From NCBI GenBank assembly GCA_038238015.1, contig JBBRYA010000087.1, forward strand, positions 1 to 11,943: 11,943 nt of DNA, read 5' to 3'. This DNA is from DASQFQ01 sp038238015 (GTDB taxonomy: Bacteria > Actinomycetota > Thermoleophilia > Solirubrobacterales > Solirubrobacteraceae). The position numbers and the translations under genes were made by a program. The notes beneath the pieces are model-generated. The model did not search any database, was not told where the DNA came from, and saw only the letters and a list, made by a program, of their open reading frames with translations. Positions 1-4,812 of the stretch are shown here, piece after piece; position 1 is the stretch's first letter, and each line of letters begins with the position of its first letter.

Positions 1-1244
1 ACGATCGCCCGCTCGGCGAGCGCGCCGTGGCCGATGTCACGGCGCTTGGGGCCGCGCATGAAGCCCGCCTCCCCGACCGAGAAGGGCGGGAAGTTGTAGT
101 GGTGGAAGTAGCGCTTGGAGGTCTCCAGCCCGAGCGTGTCGAGCCGCATCTCCTCGCGCGTGGTGCCCAGCGCGGCGACCGACAGCGCCTGGGTCTGCCC
201 GCGCGTGAACAGCGCGGAGCCGTGCGTGCGCGGCAGCAGGCCGGCCTCGATCGTGATCGCGCGGATCTCGTCGGTGCCGCGGCCGTCCGGGCGCTTCTTC
301 TGGATCGCGATGCGCTCGCGGATGATCGCCTTCTCGAGCTTGTCGAAGGCGAGCTGCGCCTTGCCGCGGTTCTCGGCGTACTCGGGCGACTCGGCGTCAC
401 CGGAGTACTGGGCGAGGATGTCCTCCTCGACGGCCTTGGTGGCGTCCTGGCGGGCGAGCTTGTCCTCGACTGACGTGGCCTCGTCGAGCTTCTGCCCGTG
501 CGAGCCCTTGATCTGCTCGAGCAGGCCGGCGTCGACCTGCGGCGTCTCGACCTCGAGCTTGGGGGACCTGCCGGCCTTCTCGCCGAGCTCGCGCATCGCG
601 GCGCAGAGCTTCTTGATCTCCGAGTGCGCGATGTCGAGCGCATCGAGGATCTCGGCCTCCGGGATCTCGTTGGCCCCGGCCTCGACCATCAGGATGGCCT
701 CCTCGGTGCCCGAGACCACGAGGTCCAGGTCAGCGGTGAGGAGGTCCTCCTCCGGCGGGTTGACGACGAAGTTGCCGTCGATCTTGCCGATCCGCACCGC
801 GCCGACGGGCATCGGGAACGGGATGTTGGAGACCATCAGAGCGGCGGAGGCGCCGTTCATGGCGAGGATGTCGTAGGGCACGACATGGTCGATCGACAGC
901 GGGATCGAGACCAGCTGGGTCTCGCGGTGCCAGCCCTTGGGGAAGAGCGGGCGCAGGGGGCGGTCGATCATGCGGGCGACGAGCGTGCCCTTCTCGCCGG
1001 AGCGGCCCTCGCGCTTGAAGAAGGATCCGGGGATCTTGCCCGCGGAGTACATGCGCTCCTCGACGTCCACCGTCAGCGGGAGGAAGTCGACGTCACGCGG
1101 GTTGCCGGCGGTCGCGGTGCCCAGCACCATCGTCTCACCAGCGCTCACGACGACGGATCCGGAGGCCTGCTTGGCCAGGCGGCCCGTCTCGAACGTGATC
1201 TCGGTACCGCCGATGTCGACGGAGACCGAATGCACTTCAGACAT
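1..1244 (-). CDS. pnp: Polyribonucleotide nucleotidyltransferase (PNPase), 5' part, cut by the window edge
   Basis: Encodes the phosphorolytic 3'-to-5' exoribonuclease PNPase, a cytoplasmic trimer that degrades mRNA using phosphate. I translated the reverse strand from an ATG at 1244; 414 complete codons are visible of roughly 700-750 expected, and the rest lies left of position 1. The protein begins MSEVHSVSVDIGG. It has the first RNase PH-like domain (GETMVLGTA near residue 36, ERMYSAGKIPGSF near 62, RMIDRPLRPLFPKGW near 90). It then has a helical region, and the second RNase PH domain begins with KRPDGR and ends in the window at IGHGALAERA. The start is supported by an AAAGGA ribosome-binding site 4 nt upstream. 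In many bacteria pnp directly follows rpsO; here rpsO is on the same strand but about 3.3 kb away, with six other genes between. The family call is secure; the C-terminal KH and S1 domains cannot be seen. Confidence 0.97.
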   Translation of the reverse strand, partial: MSEVHSVSVDIGGTEITFETGRLAKQASGSVVVSAGETMVLGTATAGNPRDVDFLPLTVDVEERMYSAGKIPGSFFKREGRSGEKGTLVARMIDRPLRPLFPKGWHRETQLVSIPLSIDHVVPYDILAMNGASAALMVSNIPFPMPVGAVRIGKIDGNFVVNPPEEDLLTADLDLVVSGTEEAILMVEAGANEIPEAEILDALDIAHSEIKKLCAAMRELGEKAGRSPKLEVETPQVDAGLLEQIKGSHGQKLDEATSVEDKLARQDATKAVEEDILAQYSGDAESPEYAENRGKAQLAFDKLEKAIIRERIAIQKKRPDGRGTDEIRAITIEAGLLPRTHGSALFTRGQTQALSVAALGTTREEMRLDTLGLETSKRYFHHYNFPPFSVGEAGFMRGPKRRDIGHGALAERAI

Positions 1245-1248
1245 ATGT

Positions 1249-1254
1249 TCCTTT
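1249..1254 (-). promoter_or_regulatory. Shine-Dalgarno site of pnp
   Basis: On the minus strand AAAGGA lies 4 nt before the pnp ATG at 1244. It is the best-spaced purine-rich site in the window and fixes the pnp start. Most other genes here start by overlap with the upstream stop codon or have no obvious Shine-Dalgarno. Confidence 0.7.
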
Positions 1255-1258
1255 CGTT

Positions 1259-1280
1259 GCCCGCCTCTCGGTGTGCGGGC
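1259..1280 (-). promoter_or_regulatory. Possible stem-loop in the pnp leader
   Basis: A perfect 6-bp inverted repeat, GCCCGC/GCGGGC, with a 10-nt loop sits 4 bp upstream of the pnp Shine-Dalgarno. In E. coli the pnp leader forms a hairpin that RNase III and PNPase use for autoregulation. A similar role here is only inferred from position. In a genome this GC-rich, a 6-bp GC stem can occur by chance. No U-tract follows it, so it is not an intrinsic terminator. Confidence 0.3.
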
Positions 1281-1351
1281 CCTTGGCATCTCTTGACGCT
1301 TCGGTATTGGCTCTGACCCATCCTAGCGAGGCGGTCGCCCGTACCCGAGGG

Positions 1352-1810
1352 GTGTTCGCCCATCACACCCTGCGCCGCGAGCAGCGGCTGCCCGGCTCGC
1401 CCGAGCAAGTGTTCCCGTTCTTCGCCGACGCGGGCAACCTCGAGGCGATCACGCCGCCCTGGCTCGGGTTCGAGGTCGTCACCCCGCGGCCGATCGAGAT
1501 GCGCGTGGGCGCGCTGATCGAGTACCGGCTGCGCCTGCACGGGCTGTCGATCGGCTGGCTGACGCGGATCGAGGAGTGGGAGCCCGGCGTGCGCTTCGTC
1601 GACGTGCAGCTCGCCGGGCCCTACAAGCTGTGGCACCACACGCACGAGTTCGAGCCCGCCCCCGGCGGCGGCACGCTGATGCGCGACAGCGTGCGCTACG
1701 CCCTGCCCCTCGGGCCCCTGGGCGAGCTCGCGCACCGGCTGCTCGTGCGGCGCGACCTGCGGCGGATCTTCGACTTCCGGGCGCGGGCGATCCGCGCCCG
1801 CCTCACTTGA
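1352..1810 (+). CDS. SRPBCC-fold ligand-binding protein (COG4276-like)
   Basis: The only plus-strand gene. From a GTG at 1352 it gives a 152-residue single-domain protein of the SRPBCC (START/Bet v1-like) superfamily, whose members bind hydrophobic ligands in a helix-grip fold. Recognisable parts are LPGSPEQVFPFFADAGNLE (13-31), ITPPWL (33-38), WHHTHEF (94-100), and ALPLGPLGELAH followed by VRRDLRRIFDFR near the C-terminus. The layout matches the COG4276 'ligand-binding SRPBCC protein' type; the ligand is unknown. The start is uncertain. An in-frame GTG at 1271 would add 27 residues not typical of the family, and no good Shine-Dalgarno precedes 1352. The gene is divergent from pnp and convergent with the cupredoxin gene, overlapping its 3' end by 8 bp. 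No signal peptide or membrane segment is visible. Confidence 0.85.
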   Translation: MFAHHTLRREQRLPGSPEQVFPFFADAGNLEAITPPWLGFEVVTPRPIEMRVGALIEYRLRLHGLSIGWLTRIEEWEPGVRFVDVQLAGPYKLWHHTHEFEPAPGGGTLMRDSVRYALPLGPLGELAHRLLVRRDLRRIFDFRARAIRARLT

Positions 1811-2231
1811 CCGTGAGCTTGCCCTCCATGCCCGATCCGCGGTGGCCGTCGACCGGGCAGTAGAAGTCGTAGGTCCCGGGCTTGAGGTCGACGGTGGTCT
1901 TCGAAGTGCCGCCCTTGGTGACGACCTGCCCCTTGCCCTCGACGCCGTTGCCCTCGATCTCGATCGCGTGCGGGATCTGCGAGGGGTTGGCCATCACGAT
2001 CGTGACCTTGCCCGCCTTGGCGCTCAGGGCCTTCTTGTCGAACTTCAGCGCTGACGGGTCGGCGGAGATGTTGATCGTCTGGGCGGCGCCGCCCCCGGAA
2101 CTCGCCGCGGCCGCGGTTGCGGTCGGCGTCGGGGTCGGGGCGGAGGAGGACTTCGAGGAACTGCTGCTGCTGCCGCAGGCGGCGAGCGCGAGGGTCATGG
2201 CGAGCGCGAGGAGGACGAGAGGAGTACGCAT
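1803..2231 (-). CDS. Cupredoxin-domain (plastocyanin-like) lipoprotein
   Basis: A 142-residue predicted lipoprotein. The N-terminal signal peptide ends in a lipobox LAAC with Cys19, followed by a Ser-rich and then Pro/Thr/Ala/Gly-rich linker (about 20-50) expected to tether the domain to the outer face of the membrane. Residues about 51-142 form one cupredoxin domain with all four type-1 copper ligands in the usual order: His88 (in IPHAIEIEG), Cys125, His130 and Met135 (CPVDGHRGSGM). Such domains carry electrons or hold copper; the partner here is unknown. The ATG at 2231 has no Shine-Dalgarno, and the nearest upstream in-frame codon of note is the TAG that ends the anti-sigma gene. A candidate ECF promoter ends 8 nt before this ATG, which fits a leaderless mRNA. 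It lies 42 bp downstream of the anti-sigma gene and is probably a target of the adjacent sigma factor. Confidence 0.92.
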   Translation of the reverse strand: MRTPLVLLALAMTLALAACGSSSSSSKSSSAPTPTPTATAAAASSGGGAAQTINISADPSALKFDKKALSAKAGKVTIVMANPSQIPHAIEIEGNGVEGKGQVVTKGGTSKTTVDLKPGTYDFYCPVDGHRGSGMEGKLTVK

Positions 2232-2239
2232 GGCGCGGT

Positions 2240-2265
2240 ATACGCAGGACTCCCCGCCGCAGTTC
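2240..2265 (-). promoter_or_regulatory. Candidate ECF sigma promoter for the cupredoxin gene
   Basis: On the minus strand a GAAC (2265-2262), 17 nt of spacer, and CGTATACC beginning at 2244 form a -35/-10 pair of ECF type. The same arrangement with the same 17-nt spacer occurs at 3562-3537 before the sigma gene. The site fills most of the 42-bp gap between the anti-sigma stop and the cupredoxin ATG. Only 8 nt separate CGTAT from the ATG, so transcription would start at or next to the ATG. No experimental start site is available. Confidence 0.65.
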
Positions 2266-2273
2266 GGCTCGCG

Positions 2274-2984
2274 CTAGAAGATCCGCCCCGCGAGCACCTC
2301 GTCGCCGCCCTGGGCGATCACCCGGATGCGGTCGTACTCGCCGACGCGCGCCGCGGTGGTGAGCTGCGCGTCGACGCGGCCGGAGGCGTCGGCCCGGAAG
2401 CTGCCGGCGCTCGCGCTCAGGTGGGCGCCTTCGCAGCGCATCTCGTAGACGCGCCCCGGCCCCGCCGGAAGGCCGCTCGCCCACAGGTGCACGCTTGTGC
2501 CGCCGCGAACCTTCGCGAGTGCCACCCGGGCGCGCGCGCCCGGGGCGGCGACGCCCGCCCGCAGCGGCAGCACGTAGGCGCCGTTCCAGCGCCCCGACGG
2601 CGCTGCGGGTGCGCCGTCGCCGAGCACCGCGACCGTGCCGGCCCCGAGCGCGGCGGCGATGAGCGCGCCGGCCACGGCCACCCGCGGGCGCGTCCAGTCA
2701 AGGCTCGGCGGCCAGCGCAGATCGCGCCGCCGCGGGCGCGCCGCGCGGTCTCGCGCGACGCGGTCCAGCAACGCCTCCTCGGCGGCGGGCGGCAGCGGCT
2801 GGACGGGCTGCTCGACGCCGACGGACAGATCCAGCAGCGCGGGCAGGCCGGCGAGCGACGCGTGCTCGGCGGTGCACTCCGGGCACCCACGCAGGTGCTC
2901 GCGCAGCTCGGCCGCCTCGGCGGGCTCGAGGGCCTCGAGGACGTAGCCGCCGAGCAGCGGGCGCAGGTGGTCGCAGTCGCTCAT
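2274..2984 (-). CDS. Zinc-finger, membrane-spanning anti-sigma factor (RskA-like)
   Basis: A 236-residue protein predicted to hold the neighbouring ECF sigma factor inactive at the membrane. The N-terminal cytoplasmic part has a ZAS-type zinc-binding anti-sigma motif, His30-x3-Cys34-x2-Cys37 (HLRGCPEC), with an additional Cys4/His6 nearby. After a Pro-rich and Arg-rich stretch comes one membrane segment, about residues 101-122. An extracytoplasmic domain follows (about 130-236), resembling the C-terminal domain of RskA (VHLWASGLPAGPGRVYEM, AGSFRADASGRVDAQL). The start is the ATG at 2984, whose ATGA overlaps the TGA of the sigma gene. This frame stays open far upstream, but that region is the sigma and DsbA genes in another frame. 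The start/stop overlap implies coupled, near-equal synthesis of sigma and anti-sigma. The signal sensed is unknown; the zinc-binding cysteines would allow redox sensing. Confidence 0.9.
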   Translation of the reverse strand: MSDCDHLRPLLGGYVLEALEPAEAAELREHLRGCPECTAEHASLAGLPALLDLSVGVEQPVQPLPPAAEEALLDRVARDRAARPRRRDLRWPPSLDWTRPRVAVAGALIAAALGAGTVAVLGDGAPAAPSGRWNGAYVLPLRAGVAAPGARARVALAKVRGGTSVHLWASGLPAGPGRVYEMRCEGAHLSASAGSFRADASGRVDAQLTTAARVGEYDRIRVIAQGGDEVLAGRIF

Positions 2985-3529
2985 CGCACCCCCATCTCCT
3001 CGAGCACGAGCCGCAGCTGGCGCAGCGCGTACCACGTGCGGCTCTTGACCGTGCCGAGCGGGATCTTGGTCTCGGCCGCGATCTCGCGCAGGGTCATGCC
3101 CTGGAGGTGGGCGAGCCGGATCATCTGCCGGTGGTCCGGCGTCAGGCGCTCGAGCGCGGTCGCCACCTGCCAGCCGAGCATCGCCTGCTCGAGCGTCTCG
3201 CCGGCGGGCTCCTCCCCGGGGCGCGCCTCGTAGCGTGGAAGGCCCGGGCGCACCGACGCGCGACGGCGCTGATCGATGATCGCGTGACGGGCGATCTGGT
3301 AGAGCCAGGTCCGCACGCTCGCGCGATCGGGGTCGTAGCGCTCGGCGTGGCGCCAGGCGCGGGTGAACACCTCCTGCACGAGCTCCTCCGCCGCTCCGCG
3401 CTCGCCGAGCGCGTTGTTGGCGAAGCCGAACAGCTCCCCGGAGTAGTTCCGGTACAGCGCGCGCAGGGACTCGCCCGACTCGTCGGTGCGGAGCTGCGCG
3501 ATCAACTGGGCGTCGGAGGCCACGAGCAC
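2981..3529 (-). CDS. ECF-family RNA polymerase sigma factor
   Basis: A 182-residue extracytoplasmic-function sigma factor with only regions 2 and 4. Region 2 covers about 22-90 (ELVQEVFTRAWRHAERYD, then SVRTWLYQIARHAIIDQRRR). A variable linker spans about 91-118. Region 4 covers about 120-175 with the helix-turn-helix MTLREIAAETKIPLGTVKSR that reads the -35 element. The start is taken as GTG 3529; a second GTG six bases later (3523) is possible. The 3529 choice is favoured because a CGTATACC -10-like element lies 7 nt upstream, placing the transcript start on this codon. The gene overlaps the anti-sigma gene by 4 bp and begins 36 bp after the DsbA-like gene. The candidate promoter in that gap suggests autoregulation. 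The ECF subgroup cannot be assigned without a phylogeny. Confidence 0.95.
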   Translation of the reverse strand: MLVASDAQLIAQLRTDESGESLRALYRNYSGELFGFANNALGERGAAEELVQEVFTRAWRHAERYDPDRASVRTWLYQIARHAIIDQRRRASVRPGLPRYEARPGEEPAGETLEQAMLGWQVATALERLTPDHRQMIRLAHLQGMTLREIAAETKIPLGTVKSRTWYALRQLRLVLEEMGVR

Positions 3530-3536
3530 GACAGGT

Positions 3537-3562
3537 ATACGCCTCGGCAGCAGGCGCGGTTC
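3537..3562 (-). promoter_or_regulatory. Candidate autoregulatory ECF promoter for the sigma gene
   Basis: On the minus strand GAAC (3562-3559), a 17-nt spacer, and CGTATACC beginning at 3541 match the site before the cupredoxin gene, while the spacers themselves differ. It lies wholly within the 36-bp gap between the DsbA-like stop and the sigma start, with 7 nt from CGTAT to the GTG. By inspection the hexamer GTATAC occurs only at these two places in the window. ECF sigma factors commonly drive their own gene, which fits this placement. Confidence 0.65.
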
Positions 3563-3565
3563 GAA

Positions 3566-3997
3566 TCAGGCCTCGCCCGCGAGCGCCTCGAGCACTCCGG
3601 CCGCCGGGCGCCCGGAGTGGCGCACGCCGCCCGCGAACAGCGTCGGGGTGGTCGCGACGCCCGCGCGCACGCCCGATCGGAAGTCGGCGGCGATCCGGGC
3701 CTCGACGGCGTCGGAACGGCGGTCGGACTCGAAGCGCTCGAGGTCGAGGCCGAGATCCTGCGCGCGCGCCCACAGGTGCGGATCCTCGAGACGGCCCTGG
3801 TCGGCGAACAGCGCATCGTGGAACTCCCAGAAGCGCCCCTGAGCGGCGGCCGCCTCCGCCGCCCGAGCCGCGGGCCAGGCGCGCGGATGGCTCGTGCGCA
3901 CGGGGAAGTGGCGGAACACCACGGAGAGCGGGAGCTCGCGCAGGCGCACGTCGAGCACGGCGCAGAACGGGCACTCGAAGTCCGCATAGAGGACCAC
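3566..3997 (-). CDS. DsbA-family thioredoxin-fold protein with CPFC active site
   Basis: A DsbA/Thioredoxin_4-type dithiol oxidoreductase. From GTG 3997 it has 143 residues: first strand VLYADFE, active site Cys9-Pro-Phe-Cys12, the FRHFPV strand, the helical insert with WEFHDALFADQG, and the cis-proline loop TTP (Pro118) facing the active site. No signal peptide is visible, so it is probably cytoplasmic as read. The 5' end is odd. The same frame continues upstream of 3997 with DHIRGPAGAPP, the usual lead-in of this family, but with no ATG, GTG or TTG. A CTG at 4051 would give LSAPDAGDHIRGP and is a possible non-canonical start. It lies between a peroxiredoxin (20 bp from 3997-type start to its stop would be 74 bp; from 4051, 20 bp) and the ECF sigma gene. 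The partner protein is unknown. Confidence 0.88.
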   Translation of the reverse strand: MVLYADFECPFCAVLDVRLRELPLSVVFRHFPVRTSHPRAWPAARAAEAAAAQGRFWEFHDALFADQGRLEDPHLWARAQDLGLDLERFESDRRSDAVEARIAADFRSGVRAGVATTPTLFAGGVRHSGRPAAGVLEALAGEA

Positions 3998-4071
3998 CGG
4001 CGGTGCCCCGGCGGGTCCCCGGATGTGATCGCCCGCGTCGGGTGCGGACAGCGGTGACGAGCCGAGCCGGC

Positions 4072-4536
4072 TCAGGCGCGCGTCGTCTGGAGCGCGTCGA
4101 AGATCAGGTTCGCGCCCGGCAGGTCGCCCGGCGACTGCGTTTCATAGCTCCACTCCACGTTCCCGTCGGGCCCGACCAGCACGAGCGCGCGCTGTGGGAA
4201 GCCGCCGGGGTGCAGCACCCCGAACGCACGGCACGCGGCGCCCTTGGGCTCGAAGTCCGAGAGCTGCTCGATGTCGATGCCGAGCTTCTCGCGGAAGGCC
4301 TCCTGTGACCAGACGGCGTCGCAGGAGACGCCGTAGAGCGTCGCCCCCTCGGCGGCGAAGTCCGCGAGCACCTCGTTGTAGACGCTGAGCTGATCGGTGC
4401 AGGTCGGCGAGAACGCGAACGGGTAGAAGACGAGCACCGTCCGCCTGCCCATGAGGCTCTCCTGCGTGAAGGGCTCCCCGTCACGGCGGGCGAGCGAGAA
4501 CTCGGGCACTGGCTGCCCGGCCTCGATGACCGCCAT
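4072..4536 (-). CDS. Peroxiredoxin (AhpC/TSA family)
   Basis: A 154-residue thiol peroxidase that would reduce H2O2 or organic peroxides in the cytoplasm. The peroxidatic cysteine is Cys46 in PFAFSPTC, fitting the family motif P-x3-(S/T)-x2-C. A conserved active-site Arg is likely Arg116 in GGFPQRALVLVGPDG. Two other cysteines, Cys72 and Cys102, are present; whether either acts as a resolving residue cannot be decided from sequence, so both 1-Cys (AhpE-like) and atypical 2-Cys mechanisms stay open. The ATG at 4536 lies 6 bp after the rpsO stop, with no clear Shine-Dalgarno, so it is probably translated as part of the rpsO transcript. It is followed by a DsbA-like protein that could act in the same thiol pathway; that link is inferred from position only. 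Confidence 0.94.
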   Translation of the reverse strand: MAVIEAGQPVPEFSLARRDGEPFTQESLMGRRTVLVFYPFAFSPTCTDQLSVYNEVLADFAAEGATLYGVSCDAVWSQEAFREKLGIDIEQLSDFEPKGAACRAFGVLHPGGFPQRALVLVGPDGNVEWSYETQSPGDLPGANLIFDALQTTRA

Positions 4537-4542
4537 CAGCCG

Positions 4543-4812
4543 CTACCGGCGAAGGCCGAGCTCGCTGATCAGCGAGCGGTACCCGTCCAGGTTCTTCTTC
4601 TGGAGGTAGTTGAGGAAGCGCCGGCGGCGCCCGACCAGCATGAGCAGGCCGCGGCGCGAATGATGATCGCCCTGGTGCTCGCGCAGGTGCTCGGTCAGAT
4701 CATTGATGCGGCGCGTCAGCAGCGCAATCTGGACCTCGGTGGACCCCGTGTCGCCCGCGTCCTTGCCGAAGCGCTCGGCGACTTCTCGCTTGTCCTCTGC
4801 GGTCAGGGTCAT
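4543..4812 (-). CDS. rpsO: 30S ribosomal protein S15
   Basis: A complete 89-residue S15, the usual family length, which binds the 16S rRNA central domain early in 30S assembly. It has the typical start MTLTAEDKREVAERFG, the STEVQIALLTRRINDLTEHL helix and the RNA-binding GDHHSRRGLLMLVGRRRRFL stretch (48-67), and ends LISELGLRR. The ATG at 4812 is chosen by homology; the frame is open further upstream but that part is the preceding gene in another frame. ATGA at 4812-4809 overlaps the TGA of the diguanylate cyclase gene and there is no Shine-Dalgarno, so initiation is likely coupled to that gene or driven from an internal promoter not visible here. Downstream, where pnp is often found, there is a peroxiredoxin instead. 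Confidence 0.97.
   Translation of the reverse strand: MTLTAEDKREVAERFGKDAGDTGSTEVQIALLTRRINDLTEHLREHQGDHHSRRGLLMLVGRRRRFLNYLQKKNLDGYRSLISELGLRR

Noticed and set aside
1293..1326. TTGACG at 1293-1298 as a -35 for the SRPBCC gene, and TAGGAT (1325-1320, minus strand) as a -10 for pnp
   Set aside because: No convincing -10 lies 16-19 nt after TTGACG, and no -35 lies at the right distance before TAGGAT; single-element matches are not enough.
2100..2180. Repetitive GTCGG/GCTGCTG-type sequence as a possible tandem repeat element
   Set aside because: It is explained by the Ser-rich and Pro/Thr-rich lipoprotein linker of the cupredoxin gene.
2274..3974. A 566-codon minus-strand frame that could suggest a large fused anti-sigma protein
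   Set aside because: Only the part from 2984 down is anti-sigma; the upstream part is Arg/Ala/Pro-rich noise in the wrong frame of the sigma and DsbA-like genes, and the ATGA overlap gives a clear start.
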